Origin: an uncultured Ruminococcus sp.
GTDB lineage: Bacteria; Bacillota; Clostridia; Lachnospirales; Lachnospiraceae
DNA length: 64,000 nucleotides
Reading direction: 5' to 3'
Assembly: GCA_900541505.1 (NCBI GenBank)
Contig: UQKK01000011.1
Location: 1-64,000 of the forward strand
This document shows, piece by piece, positions 7,539 through 16,190 of this stretch (the first letter of the stretch is position 1; the number at the start of each line of letters is the position of its first letter). Both the position numbers and the translations under genes were made by a program. The notes beneath the pieces were generated by a model that saw nothing but the letters and a program-made list of their open reading frames with translations, was not told the DNA's origin and did no database searches.

Positions 7539-8873
7539 ATGGAGTCGATTTGGAAGAAAACATGCAGGATAAAAGAGCGCCCTTCCCTGAATGGGGACTT
7601 GGAGGTCGAAGCTGTTGTGATAGGAGCGGGAATGACGGGAATTTTGACTGCATACGAGTTACAGCAGGCAGGGATAGACACGGTGGTCTTAGAGGCAGAC
7701 AGAATTGGAAGCGGGCAGACCGGGAACACCACGGCAAAAATCACTTCCCAGCATGGGCTGTTATACGCAAAAATGAAAGAGAAGAAAGGAATATCCGCGG
7801 CAAGAGCTTATGCGCATGCGAACCAGCAGGCAATTGCGCAGTATAAACGAATCATAGAGGAGGAGAAGATTTCCTGTGATTTTGAGGAAACCTCCTCCTA
7901 TGTTTATGTAGAGGACGAAGAAAAACTTGAGAAGGAGGCAGAGGCAGCCAGGATGATTGGGCTTCCCGCTTCTATTGAGCACAGTATCGAGATTCCCGTA
8001 TCCTGTGCAGGTGCGGTGAAATTTTCAGGACAGGCACAGTTCCATCCCCTGAAATTTATAAACGCATTGTCGGAAAATTTACACATCTGTGAGCGAACCT
8101 TTGTCAGAACTGTGGAGGGCAGTCGGGTTCTGACGGACAAGGGGACCGTGAAGGCGGCAAAGATTATTTTTGCGTCCCACTTTCCCTTTGTCAATTTCCC
8201 AGGAATGTATTTTGCCAGGATGCACCAGGAACGCTCCTATGTGCTCGCCCTAAGCGGCACCGGAGCGTTGGAGGGCATGTACATCGGGGAGGGGAAGAAT
8301 ACGTATTCCTTCCGCAGATACGAAAATTATATCCTGTTCGGCGGACAGGGACACCGGACAGGGGAGAACAAAGAGGGCGGCAATTATGAGCGGCTTCGCA
8401 GACAGGCTCAGATATTTTTTCCGGGAAGCAGAGAAGTGGCGCACTGGTCAGCACAGGACTGTATGCCGGGAGATGGGATTCCCTTTATCGGTCAGTATGC
8501 AAAAGACAGACCCGATTGGTACGTGGCAACGGGATTCGGCAAATGGGGCATGACGTCCGCTATGGTTTCTGCACAGCTGATACGGGACATGCTTCTTGGA
8601 GTGACTTCGCCGGAGCAGGAAGTGTTTTCGCCGGAGCGCTACAGCGCGCAGGAATTTTTACAGACTGTAAAGGACGGCGGAAAATCGGTAAAAGAATTAT
8701 CAAAAAGTATCTTTTTAGGGCAGGCATGTCCGCATTTGGGCTGTCATCTGAAGAAAAATCCGGAGGAAGACACGTATGACTGTCCGTGCCACGGTTCCCG
8801 GTTCGACAGCCAGGGCAATCTGCTGGAAGGCCCGGCGCTCAAAAGCATGAAATGTGCGCGGAAAGAACTATAA
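7539..8873 (+). CDS. FAD-dependent oxidoreductase fused to Rieske 2Fe-2S domain
   Basis: This 444-aa fusion has an N-terminal DAO-type FAD fold (dinucleotide motif VVIGAGMTGILTAYEL at about residues 26-41, then VVLEADRIGSGQTGNTT). It ends in a compact Rieske domain. The cluster ligands are C397-P-H399 and C415-P-C-H418, with C402 and C417 placed for the stabilising disulphide. I chose ATG 7539, six nt after AAGGAGA, over the longer frame from 7401 that overlaps the DUF89 gene. This architecture (YhfW-like) probably shuttles electrons between a flavin substrate site and the iron-sulphur centre. No obvious partner reductase is adjacent. Confidence 0.9.
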   Translation: MESIWKKTCRIKERPSLNGDLEVEAVVIGAGMTGILTAYELQQAGIDTVVLEADRIGSGQTGNTTAKITSQHGLLYAKMKEKKGISAARAYAHANQQAIAQYKRIIEEEKISCDFEETSSYVYVEDEEKLEKEAEAARMIGLPASIEHSIEIPVSCAGAVKFSGQAQFHPLKFINALSENLHICERTFVRTVEGSRVLTDKGTVKAAKIIFASHFPFVNFPGMYFARMHQERSYVLALSGTGALEGMYIGEGKNTYSFRRYENYILFGGQGHRTGENKEGGNYERLRRQAQIFFPGSREVAHWSAQDCMPGDGIPFIGQYAKDRPDWYVATGFGKWGMTSAMVSAQLIRDMLLGVTSPEQEVFSPERYSAQEFLQTVKDGGKSVKELSKSIFLGQACPHLGCHLKKNPEEDTYDCPCHGSRFDSQGNLLEGPALKSMKCARKEL

Positions 8874-9062
8874 TTTATGCGTTACGAAATGCGCGAAAAG
8901 AAATATAATCTACGTGATTTGAAGTGTGTGAAGAGAGCAGAGACCTCAGAGTACAGATATCACGGATTCACGCGCAGATTGCATTATTCATATAGCGGTG
9001 TTATGATGGATACAGTTGCGGAATGTCAGGTCTGCTTCAAGAAACGAAAAGGAGAAGGATTT

Positions 9063-9788
9063 ATGAAAAAGAAAATGTTATGTCTGGCATTTGCTGTCAT
9101 GGTTTCTGTAGCTTTTGCAGCCTGCGGAAGCAGTGACAAAGATGCAGAAGAGACGAAACAGGAAGAAGTTAAGGAAGAAACACAGACTGAAGAGGATAAG
9201 CCGGACGAGGAGGACGTTACTAAGAGCAAGGCAGAACCGGTCAAAGTGTCCAGCTATGAGGATATTGCAGAGATTTATCAGTTTGAATTAGAAGGGACAT
9301 CTTACCAGCTTCCATCTGCCATTGATACATTTATCAACAACGGATGTACGATTGACGACCGCTTTTTAAGTGAGACAGTGGAGGCGAACCACTCACTTGG
9401 TCAGATTATCGTACACCCTGATGGGGACGAGGACAAATATATTGAGCTGACTGTTTTAAATGATACGGAAAATGCCATGACCGTGCAGGAATGTCAAAAA
9501 GTCATTCGCGTTACTGTACGTGAGGATTCCAATGTCTCCTTTATCTTAAATTCAGGGATTGATGTGCTTGCAGATGATACGGAGATTGAAGATTTAGAAG
9601 CAGTTTACGGCACAGACGAGAAGGTGTATGACAGGGATGACGAGGGTGTTACATGGCACTTCTGCCAGTATCTGGAAGATGAATCTGACGGTACCATGAC
9701 GGTATACAGCATGCTGCAGCCGGGTACCGATGCGATGTGCGTATATGCAGGCGGATTCTATATCGAATACATCAGCCCGGAAGAATAG
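9063..9788 (+). CDS. Secreted lipoprotein, hypothetical
   Basis: This 241-aa protein has a lipoprotein signal peptide (MKKKMLCLAFAVMVSVAFAAC; Cys at residue 21). An acidic low-complexity linker follows (about 25-60, rich in E, K and T), then a globular domain with alternating strands. ATG 9063 is chosen because AAAGGAGAAGG precedes it and the signal peptide starts there, although the frame is open upstream. A TATAAT at 8904-8909 with TTACGA 16 nt upstream is a possible promoter. It would be exported and anchored to the outer face of the membrane. No family is recognised. Confidence 0.8.
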   Translation: MKKKMLCLAFAVMVSVAFAACGSSDKDAEETKQEEVKEETQTEEDKPDEEDVTKSKAEPVKVSSYEDIAEIYQFELEGTSYQLPSAIDTFINNGCTIDDRFLSETVEANHSLGQIIVHPDGDEDKYIELTVLNDTENAMTVQECQKVIRVTVREDSNVSFILNSGIDVLADDTEIEDLEAVYGTDEKVYDRDDEGVTWHFCQYLEDESDGTMTVYSMLQPGTDAMCVYAGGFYIEYISPEE

Positions 9789-9871
9789 GCATACCCGCCG
9801 CAAAACAAAGGTCTGCCTGAGCAGCGCCTTGTACAGAGAGGGTACACGGTCGATAAAGGGGAAATTTGTTC

Positions 9872-9901
9872 TTGCAAAATTTTTTCTTCATCGTTTATAA
9901 T
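9872..9901 (+). promoter_or_regulatory. Promoter for short transcript upstream of exonuclease
   Basis: TTGCAA (9872-9877), an 18-nt spacer and TATAAT (9896-9901) form a good sigma-A promoter. Transcription would begin near 9908 and meet the terminator at 9946-9990. Confidence 0.6.
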
Positions 9902-9907
9902 GACAGA

Positions 9908-9990
9908 GGAATTTTGAAAAAAGAAAGAATAGAAATAAGTCACAGAGGCGTAGTCTATTGTTTTTACAAGAGACTGCGCCTTTCCTTTTT
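9908..9990 (+). ncRNA. Candidate small RNA or attenuated leader
   Basis: A good promoter at 9872-9901 and a strong terminator at 9946-9990 bracket about 80 nt with no convincing independent gene. The DNA could encode a small RNA of roughly 80 nt or act as a leader attenuator for the exonuclease gene, which also has its own promoter at 10014. The frame of the exonuclease is open across this stretch from about 9866, so a longer protein form is not excluded. Confidence 0.35.
9946..9990 (+). terminator. Intrinsic terminator
   Basis: AGGCGTAGTCT (9946-9956) pairs with AGACTGCGCCT (9971-9981), an 11-bp stem with one T-G wobble. It is followed by the pyrimidine run TTTCCTTTTT. Confidence 0.8.
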
Positions 9991-10013
9991 CTGTTCCGCA
10001 GGATATTTCACGA

Positions 10014-10042
10014 TTGAGCAGCAGGGGAGGCTGTGCTATAAT
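10014..10042 (+). promoter_or_regulatory. Extended -10 promoter for exonuclease gene
   Basis: TTGAGC (10014-10019), a 17-nt spacer and TATAAT (10037-10042) with the extended TGC in front lie 43 nt before the ATG at 10085. Confidence 0.72.
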
Positions 10043-10084
10043 AGCCATATCGCCATACAAAAGAGAAAAGGAGCGAAAGGGTAC

Positions 10085-10789
10085 ATGCAGAAGTCGTACA
10101 TAGCCTTTGACATCGAGACAACGGGGCTGAACCCGCAGGAAAATGAGATACTGGAGATAGGGGCTTTGAAGGTCAGAAATGGCAGGGTGGCGGAGCGTTT
10201 TATCGAATTTATCTGCCCGGAGAGTGAAATTCCCGCATCTATCACCGCGCTGACCGGAATCCGGGAGGATATGGTTTCCGGAGCGAGGAATGTCCGGGAG
10301 GTGCTTGCCGATTTCGCGGATTTCTGCGGAGAGGACATCCTCATCGGTCACAATGTCCAGTTTGACTTCAGTTTTGTATGGAATTGGGCGCAGAAGCAGG
10401 GGCTTTCTTTCGAGCATGAGGGGATTGACACATTAAAGATTGCGAGGGCGGTCCATCCGTCCCTGCCGTCGAAGAAACTGGAAGCATTGTGCGACTATTA
10501 TCAGATACAGAACAACTCGGCACACCGAGCCTACCATGATGCGCTGGCGACGGCGAAGCTTTATCAGACACTGGCCCATTATTTTGAGGAAAAGAGCCCC
10601 TCTGTCTTTCACCCGGAGCCTTTGATGTGCCGGACGGCACCCCGTTTTCCGGCGACAGCGAAGCAGGTTTCTTTTATAAAACAACTGATAAAACGCAAGG
10701 GATTGAAGACCAGCATGGACCTGGAGTCACTGACACGGGACGAGGCTTCCCGCACCATAGAGCGCATCCTGGCGGGGGAACAGATTTGA
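10085..10789 (+). CDS. DEDDh 3'-5' exonuclease (Pol III epsilon-like)
   Basis: This 234-aa exonuclease has the DnaQ/PolC-Exo fold. The Exo I motif (FDIETTGLNP) is at the N terminus, Exo II follows (GHNVQFDFSF), and the Exo III histidine motif is HRAYHDALATAKL near residue 145. The C-terminal 45 residues (ATAKQVSFIKQLIKRKG...) form a small helical extension found with these stand-alone exonucleases. I take ATG 10085 (AAAGGAGCGAAAGGG upstream) although the frame is open far upstream. It likely trims DNA 3' ends in repair or replication. It is transcribed from its own promoter. Confidence 0.88.
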   Translation: MQKSYIAFDIETTGLNPQENEILEIGALKVRNGRVAERFIEFICPESEIPASITALTGIREDMVSGARNVREVLADFADFCGEDILIGHNVQFDFSFVWNWAQKQGLSFEHEGIDTLKIARAVHPSLPSKKLEALCDYYQIQNNSAHRAYHDALATAKLYQTLAHYFEEKSPSVFHPEPLMCRTAPRFPATAKQVSFIKQLIKRKGLKTSMDLESLTRDEASRTIERILAGEQI

Positions 10790-10884
10790 AAAGCCAAACA
10801 CAATAGGAGCTGGGTTGCCAATAAGGGTAATATGAAAGCAGACAGATAGAAACAGACGAGCGGAAAAAAGGAGGAATTTTCACG

Positions 10885-11475
10885 ATGACAAGCACGATTT
10901 CAAGGGAAGAGGCACTTGCGTTACTTAAGAAATACAATCAGGAGGCATTTCATATTCAGCACGGGCTGACCGTGGAGGGCGCCATGCGCTGGTATGCCGG
11001 GGAGCTTGGCTATGGAGAGGACGAGGAGTACTGGGGTATTGTGGGACTTCTGCACGATATTGATTTTGAGCAGTACCCGGAGGAGCACTGTCAGAAAACA
11101 CCGGAACTTTTGAGAGAAGCCGGGGTGGGAGAGGACATGATTCGCTCTGTCTGTTCCCACGGATACGGGCTTTGCAGTGACATCGAGCCTGTACATGAGA
11201 TGGAGAAGGTTCTGTTCGCCGCGGACGAATTGACCGGGCTGATTGGGGCGGCAGCGCTTATGCGTCCCTCCAAAAGCGTGATGGATATGGAGGTTTCCAG
11301 TGTAAAGAAGAAGTTTAAGGATAAGCGGTTCGCCGCCGGATGTTCCAGGGATGTCATCCGCAAAGGTGCGGAGCAGCTTGGATGGGAATTAAATGAACTG
11401 TTTGAAAAGACCATTTCAGCGATGAGAAGCTGCGAGGAGTCCGTCAGGGCAGAGATGGAAAAACTGGGATATTAG
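10885..11475 (+). CDS. HD-domain phosphohydrolase
   Basis: This 196-aa protein of the HDIG/HDOD-like family has the metal-binding doublet in LLHDIDFEQYPEEH and an upstream helix histidine (HIQHGLTVEGAM). Family members are metal-dependent hydrolases acting on nucleotides or phosphoesters, with the substrate here unknown. AAAGGAGG lies 10 nt before ATG 10885. It sits between an exonuclease and a MATE transporter on the same strand, 95 nt after the exonuclease. The length fits the single-domain cytosolic class. Confidence 0.82.
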   Translation: MTSTISREEALALLKKYNQEAFHIQHGLTVEGAMRWYAGELGYGEDEEYWGIVGLLHDIDFEQYPEEHCQKTPELLREAGVGEDMIRSVCSHGYGLCSDIEPVHEMEKVLFAADELTGLIGAAALMRPSKSVMDMEVSSVKKKFKDKRFAAGCSRDVIRKGAEQLGWELNELFEKTISAMRSCEESVRAEMEKLGY

Positions 11476-11655
11476 AATCGTTATCGGGAAGTCTTATACG
11501 AATATTAGTCTATAGCCTTACGCAAAAAAATGCGAAAGGTCTTGCTCATAAGGAGTGGACAGAGAGGATTCCTGAGATAGACAATGAGCAGGCAAAGGAG
11601 ACTGTGCGCATATTGGTCACTCTGCTTTCCAGTATGCCGGGAGGAGGTGCGGACG

Positions 11656-13035
11656 ATGGCAAATAATGAGAAACAGATTTCTTTTACGGAGGGACCGGTG
11701 TTCCAGTCCCTGATTCGTTTCGCCATACCGGTCTTTGGCGCCTTAGTTTTACAGGCAGCTTACGGGGCGGTGGATTTGCTCGTTGTGGGACAGTTCGGGG
11801 ATGCCAGCAGTATTTCCGCGGTGGGAACGGGCAGCGCCTTTATGCAGATGGTTACGTTCATCATTACCAGTCTCGCCATGGGCTCCACGGTCATCATCGG
11901 ACAGCATATCGGGGAGCAGCGCCCGAAAGATTCCGGAAATGCGGTGGGGACGACCATCTTCCTGTTTATCGGGGTGGGCATCGTACTGACGGTTCTTTTG
12001 GAAATTTTCGCGGGAAACATCGTGGAACTTATGCAGGTTCCCGCGGAATCTTATGATAAGGCGGTGCTGTACTTACGCATCTGTTCAGGAGGAATTGTCG
12101 TCATCATTGCCTACAATGTCATCAGCGCTATCCTGCGCGGGGTGGGAAATGCCAACCTTCCTTTCCTCTTTGTGGGGATTGCCTGCGTGGTAAATATCGC
12201 GGGCGACCTTCTGCTGACCGGGCTTTTACATATGGACGTAGCGGGCGTGGCGATTGCTACTGTATTTGCGCAGCTCATATCCGTTGTCATCTCCATCCTG
12301 GTGCTGAAAAAACAAGAGCTGCCCTTCGAATTTTCCGGAAAACAGTGCAGGATATATAAGAGGGAGCGGAATCTGATTTTAAGAGTGGGGGTTCCCATCG
12401 CACTGCAGGAGACGACCGTGCAGATTTCCTTTTTGGTCATCAATTCCATTGTCAACCATATGGGACTGTTGCCCTCTGCGGGTTACGGCGTGGCGCAGAA
12501 GATTGTGACCTTCATCATGCTGATTCCTTCTGCCATCATGCAGAGCGTCTCTGCATTTGTGGCGCAGAATATCGGCGCGGGGGAAAAGAAACGTGCCGCA
12601 AAGGGCGTTGTCACTGCAATCGTGACCGGGTGCAGTGTGGGCGTGGTGATTTTTCTGGCAGGCTTCTTCGGAGGAAGCGCGCTGTCCGCCCTCTTTACGA
12701 AAGATGCAGATGTTATTTCACAGAGTGCCGCATATTTAAAGGGATTTGCCCCGGAATGTATCCTGACCTGTATTTTATTCAGCAGCACCGGATATTTCAA
12801 CGGATGCGGGAACAGCCTTCCGGTGATGATACAGGGAATCACCGCCGCTTTCTGTATTCGTATTCCTGTCTCTGTCTTTATGGCAGGGCTTCCGGACACA
12901 TCACTGACACTGGTGGGACTCGCTGCGCCCATCACTACTTTATATGGCATCGTATTTTTTGGTATCTGTTTTGTCCGCTTGAGAGCAAAGGGACGAAAAG
13001 AGTTCAAGTCTCCCAAGGTGGAGGGCAGGAGTTGA
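11656..13035 (+). CDS. MATE-family multidrug/cation efflux transporter
   Basis: This 459-aa protein has twelve predicted membrane helices and the MatE repeat arrangement: an N-lobe with DLLVVGQFGDASSISAVG and a C-lobe with a related GYGVAQKIVTF segment. It would export drugs or metabolites by Na+ or H+ antiport. I chose ATG 11656 (GGAGG about 9 nt upstream) over the longer frame from 11584, which adds an implausible Cys/Arg-rich tail. Its own terminator (13072-13115) ends the unit. Confidence 0.9.
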   Translation: MANNEKQISFTEGPVFQSLIRFAIPVFGALVLQAAYGAVDLLVVGQFGDASSISAVGTGSAFMQMVTFIITSLAMGSTVIIGQHIGEQRPKDSGNAVGTTIFLFIGVGIVLTVLLEIFAGNIVELMQVPAESYDKAVLYLRICSGGIVVIIAYNVISAILRGVGNANLPFLFVGIACVVNIAGDLLLTGLLHMDVAGVAIATVFAQLISVVISILVLKKQELPFEFSGKQCRIYKRERNLILRVGVPIALQETTVQISFLVINSIVNHMGLLPSAGYGVAQKIVTFIMLIPSAIMQSVSAFVAQNIGAGEKKRAAKGVVTAIVTGCSVGVVIFLAGFFGGSALSALFTKDADVISQSAAYLKGFAPECILTCILFSSTGYFNGCGNSLPVMIQGITAAFCIRIPVSVFMAGLPDTSLTLVGLAAPITTLYGIVFFGICFVRLRAKGRKEFKSPKVEGRS

Positions 13036-13071
13036 AGCACCACGGAGCTTTTTAGGAATAAGGACAAAAAA

Positions 13072-13115
13072 GCCGCACATATACTATCTATAAAAGGCGT
13101 ATGTGTGGCATTTTT
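13072..13115 (+). terminator. Terminator of MATE gene overlapping yqfC start
   Basis: GCCGCACATA (13072-13081) pairs with TATGTGTGGC (13100-13109), one G-U included, followed by ATTTTT. The yqfC start codon ATG 13101 lies inside the right arm, and the alternative ATG 13116 follows the T-run at once. Confidence 0.75.
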
Positions 13116-13415
13116 ATGGGAAAAGATTCAGAGCGTGAGCACATCCGGGAGAAGCTGGCAGCCGCTGCAAGTATGCCGAAGGATGTGGTGTTGGGCGCTT
13201 CGCTTATCACGGTCCTTGGGACCAGTGAAGTATGTATAGAGAATTACCGGGGAATTTTAGAATATACGGAAAATCTGATACGGGTGCAGACAAAGGAGCG
13301 AATGATAAAGCTCACCGGAAAGCATCTGCAGATTGAATATTACACCAACGATGAGATGAAGATTACCGGGAGAATCCACACGCTGGAATTTGCGGACAGG
13401 AGGGTACAGACGTGA
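13101..13415 (+). CDS. yqfC: Sporulation protein YqfC (YabP/YqfC family)
   Basis: This protein of about 100 aa is a mother-cell sporulation factor of the YabP/YqfC family. Recognisable family segments are MPKDVVLGASLITVLG and CIENYRGILEYTE, followed by a strand-rich end. The start may be ATG 13101 (104 aa) or ATG 13116 (99 aa), neither with a strong ribosome site. Both sit in the upstream gene's terminator. Its stop overlaps the GTG of yqfD (GTGA), so the pair is translationally coupled. In spore formers this pair is expressed under the early mother-cell sigma factor (known of the family). I did not find a clear sigma-E promoter. Confidence 0.85.
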   Translation: MCGIFMGKDSEREHIREKLAAAASMPKDVVLGASLITVLGTSEVCIENYRGILEYTENLIRVQTKERMIKLTGKHLQIEYYTNDEMKITGRIHTLEFADRRVQT

Positions 13416-14725
13416 TTCAGGCATTCATCCGGTATATGAAAGGTTATGTAAAACTGCGCGTGAACGGGTACTCCCCGGAGCGTTTCTTAAATATGTGCAG
13501 ATACCACAATATATACATCTGGGGGCTTACACCCATCCAAAATGCCTATGAAATGTATGTGAGCCTGAAGGGATTTTACCGTCTGAAACCCATCATCAGG
13601 AAAACCCACACGAGAGTCAATGTGACGGGAAGATACGGTTTTCCTTTCTTTGCGCACCGCTATAGGAAACGAAAGCTGTTTTTCGCGGGAATCGCGGTGT
13701 GCGCGGTGCTCTTGTACCTGTATTCCGGATTTATCTGGGACATTCATTTCGAGGGAAATGAACGGTGGACAGATGAGAATCTATCAGAATTTCTCGCGTC
13801 CATGGATGTGGCGCCCCTTATGCGAAAAAGCAAGGTGGACTGCCCGGAGATTGTCAGTGAAATACGAAAAGCGTACAATGACATCGTGTGGGTGTCCGCC
13901 TCCATCGATGGCACCTGTCTGAAGATTCATGTAAAGGAAAATGAAGACCATTTCGAGACAGAAGAGGCGAAAGCGGATACAGAGACATACAGTGAGAATG
14001 GCGGCACAGGCAGCGAAGCAGACAGCAATGGGGAGGCAAAAGACCTGGTCGCCGCGAAAGACGGAGTCATCACGGAAATTGTGACCCGCTCAGGGGTTCC
14101 ACAGGTCCATGTGGGAGATACGGTGTCCAAAGGGGATATTCTTGTGTCCGGGCGTGTGGAAGTGTTAAATGACAGCGGGGAAGTGATAAATTACCAGTAC
14201 TGTGTCTCAGATGCGGATATTTTTGCGGACACGGTGATGGAATACAGCGATACCATGCCACTTACCTATCAGGAGAAGCAATATGACAAAAAGCACAGAA
14301 CGCAGTACTATCTCCGTCTCGGCGGCTGGCAGTTCTCGGTGGGGACCATAAAAAACAGCTATAAAAACGCGGAGATTCTGACAAGCGAGACACAGATGAA
14401 AGCGGGGGAAAATTTTTATCTTCCGGTCGTCTACGGCACAAAAACAGTAAAATCATATGCTTTTCAGGAAAAAAATTACACAAAAAAGGAACTGCAGGAG
14501 GCATTAAGTGCAAATTTCCAACAATTTTGCGGAGAATTGGAGGAAAAAGGTATTCAAATCACGGAAAATAGTGTTAAAATACACATAGACGAAAATTCGG
14601 CAGACGCATCCGGGACTTTATATTTGAATGAGCGGATTACCGAATATGCCGATACCGAGAGATTACCGATTGAAAGGATTGAACAGGATGAGTCTGGCGG
14701 AACTGATTATGGAAATACCGGCTGA
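13412..14725 (+). CDS. yqfD: Sporulation protein YqfD
   Basis: This 437-aa protein of the YqfD family acts in sporulation with YqfC. A basic N-terminal part (residues 1-85) precedes one membrane helix (about 88-108, LFFAGIAVCAVLLYLYSGFIW). A large extracytoplasmic region follows, including a conserved DIHFEGN segment and an acidic linker (about 175-210). The GTG start at 13412 has GGAGGG 7 nt upstream and overlaps the yqfC stop. The final 38 nt overlap the phoH start. Confidence 0.88.
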   Translation: MIQAFIRYMKGYVKLRVNGYSPERFLNMCRYHNIYIWGLTPIQNAYEMYVSLKGFYRLKPIIRKTHTRVNVTGRYGFPFFAHRYRKRKLFFAGIAVCAVLLYLYSGFIWDIHFEGNERWTDENLSEFLASMDVAPLMRKSKVDCPEIVSEIRKAYNDIVWVSASIDGTCLKIHVKENEDHFETEEAKADTETYSENGGTGSEADSNGEAKDLVAAKDGVITEIVTRSGVPQVHVGDTVSKGDILVSGRVEVLNDSGEVINYQYCVSDADIFADTVMEYSDTMPLTYQEKQYDKKHRTQYYLRLGGWQFSVGTIKNSYKNAEILTSETQMKAGENFYLPVVYGTKTVKSYAFQEKNYTKKELQEALSANFQQFCGELEEKGIQITENSVKIHIDENSADASGTLYLNERITEYADTERLPIERIEQDESGGTDYGNTG

Positions 14726-15680
14726 ACACGAGAAAAATGTGTTTGGCCAGTTTGACGCATATGCAAAAAAACTGGAGAGGACCTTTCACGTGACGCTGAT
14801 TGTGCGCGACGGGAAGACCAAGATTGTGGGAGAGCAGTCCGAGGCGGAGAAGGTAAAGCGGGTTCTGACCCAGCTTGGTGAGCTCTCCAGGCGGGGGAAC
14901 AGTATCACGGAACAAAATGTGGACTACGCCATTTCTCTGGTGTATGAGGACCAGGAGGAGGGGATTGTGGAGATTGACCGGGAGCTCATCTGCCACACCC
15001 TTCAGGGAAAGCCCATCAAGCCCAAGACGCTGGGGCAGAAGCGGTATGTGGATGCCATCCGTGAGGGGATGATTACCTTTGGACTGGGACCTGCGGGTAC
15101 AGGGAAGACTTACCTGGCAATGGCCATGGCAATCACTGCGTTTAAGAGCAATGAGGTGAGCCGCATCATCCTGACCCGCCCGGCAATCGAGGCGGGGGAG
15201 AAGTTAGGCTTTTTGCCGGGAGATTTGCAGAGCAAGATTGACCCCTACTTACGTCCCCTCTATGACGCACTGTATCAGATCATGGGGGCGGAGAGCTTTA
15301 TCAAAAATTCAGAGAAAGGACTCATCGAAGTGGCGCCTCTCGCCTACATGAGAGGCAGGACGCTGGACAATGCCTTTATCATCTTAGATGAGGCGCAGAA
15401 TACGACGCCCGCCCAGATGAAGATGTTTCTGACCAGAATCGGCTTTGGTTCCAAAGTCGTCATCACCGGGGATTCCACGCAGAAGGACCTTCCCGCCGGC
15501 ACGGTATCCGGGCTGGATGTGGCGGTCAAGGTGGTGAAAAATATCGAGGATATCACGGTGTGCAATTTGACGAGCAAAGACGTGGTGCGCCATCCTCTGG
15601 TACAGAAGATTGTCAAGGCATACGAGGACTATGAGAAAAAGAGCGCCAAAGTAAAACCAGTAAAGAGGAGAAAATCATGA
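14688..15680 (+). CDS. phoH: PhoH family ATPase
   Basis: This 330-aa PhoH-like protein has a small KH-like N-terminal region and a P-loop ATPase core. The Walker A is GPAGTGKT (about residues 139-146), and the Walker B region is FIILDEAQNTTPAQMK. The length and the neighbourhood (yqfD-phoH-ybeY) match the conserved Firmicutes order and support a role in RNA metabolism alongside YbeY. I chose ATG 14688, overlapping yqfD by 38 nt, because the homologous start MSLAELIMEIPAEHEKN begins there. Confidence 0.92.
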   Translation: MSLAELIMEIPAEHEKNVFGQFDAYAKKLERTFHVTLIVRDGKTKIVGEQSEAEKVKRVLTQLGELSRRGNSITEQNVDYAISLVYEDQEEGIVEIDRELICHTLQGKPIKPKTLGQKRYVDAIREGMITFGLGPAGTGKTYLAMAMAITAFKSNEVSRIILTRPAIEAGEKLGFLPGDLQSKIDPYLRPLYDALYQIMGAESFIKNSEKGLIEVAPLAYMRGRTLDNAFIILDEAQNTTPAQMKMFLTRIGFGSKVVITGDSTQKDLPAGTVSGLDVAVKVVKNIEDITVCNLTSKDVVRHPLVQKIVKAYEDYEKKSAKVKPVKRRKS

Positions 15681-16174
15681 GCCTTTATATAGAGGAAGAG
15701 GGGGAAATGACTCTCCCGGTTGAGACAGAAGAGATTGCGCGGCTTGTCGTTGACGCGGCGCTTGACTATGTGGCGTGCCCTTATGAGACGCAGGTCAATC
15801 TTCTGCTGACCACAGACGAAGAGATACGAAAGTTAAATCACGAGTTCCGCCAGATTGACCGGGCGACAGATGTGCTGTCCTTCCCCATGCTGGATTTTGC
15901 GCAGCCGGGGGATTTTTCAGGGGCAGAGGAAGAGGTGTCCGACGCCTTTGACCCGGAGTCGGGCGAACTGCTGCTGGGAGATATTGTGATTTCCAAAGAT
16001 AAAGTACTAGAGCAGGCAGCGGCTTACGGACATTCCGTGAAACGGGAGTACGCCTTTTTGATAGCCCACAGCATGCTCCATCTGTGCGGGTATGACCACA
16101 TGGAGGAGGACGAGCGTGCGGTTATGGAGAAGAAGCAGAACGAAATCATGGAAAACATTCATATTTTGAGATAA
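15677..16174 (+). CDS. ybeY: Endoribonuclease YbeY, rRNA maturation factor
   Basis: This 165-aa metal-dependent RNase is needed for 16S rRNA 3' maturation and ribosome quality control. The zinc motif HxxxHxxxxxH is present as H131, H135 and H141 (HSMLHLCGYDH). The preceding family segment (RATDVLSFPM) is intact. The ATG overlaps the phoH stop by four bases (ATGA), so translation is coupled. All family hallmarks are present. Confidence 0.95.
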   Translation: MSLYIEEEGEMTLPVETEEIARLVVDAALDYVACPYETQVNLLLTTDEEIRKLNHEFRQIDRATDVLSFPMLDFAQPGDFSGAEEEVSDAFDPESGELLLGDIVISKDKVLEQAAAYGHSVKREYAFLIAHSMLHLCGYDHMEEDERAVMEKKQNEIMENIHILR

Positions 16175-16190
16175 CCGATGGAGGTAAGTT

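Noticed and set aside
9866..10084. N-terminal extension of the exonuclease by 73 residues
   Set aside because: The stretch contains a terminator and two promoters and is not exonuclease-like; Exo I begins right after ATG 10085.
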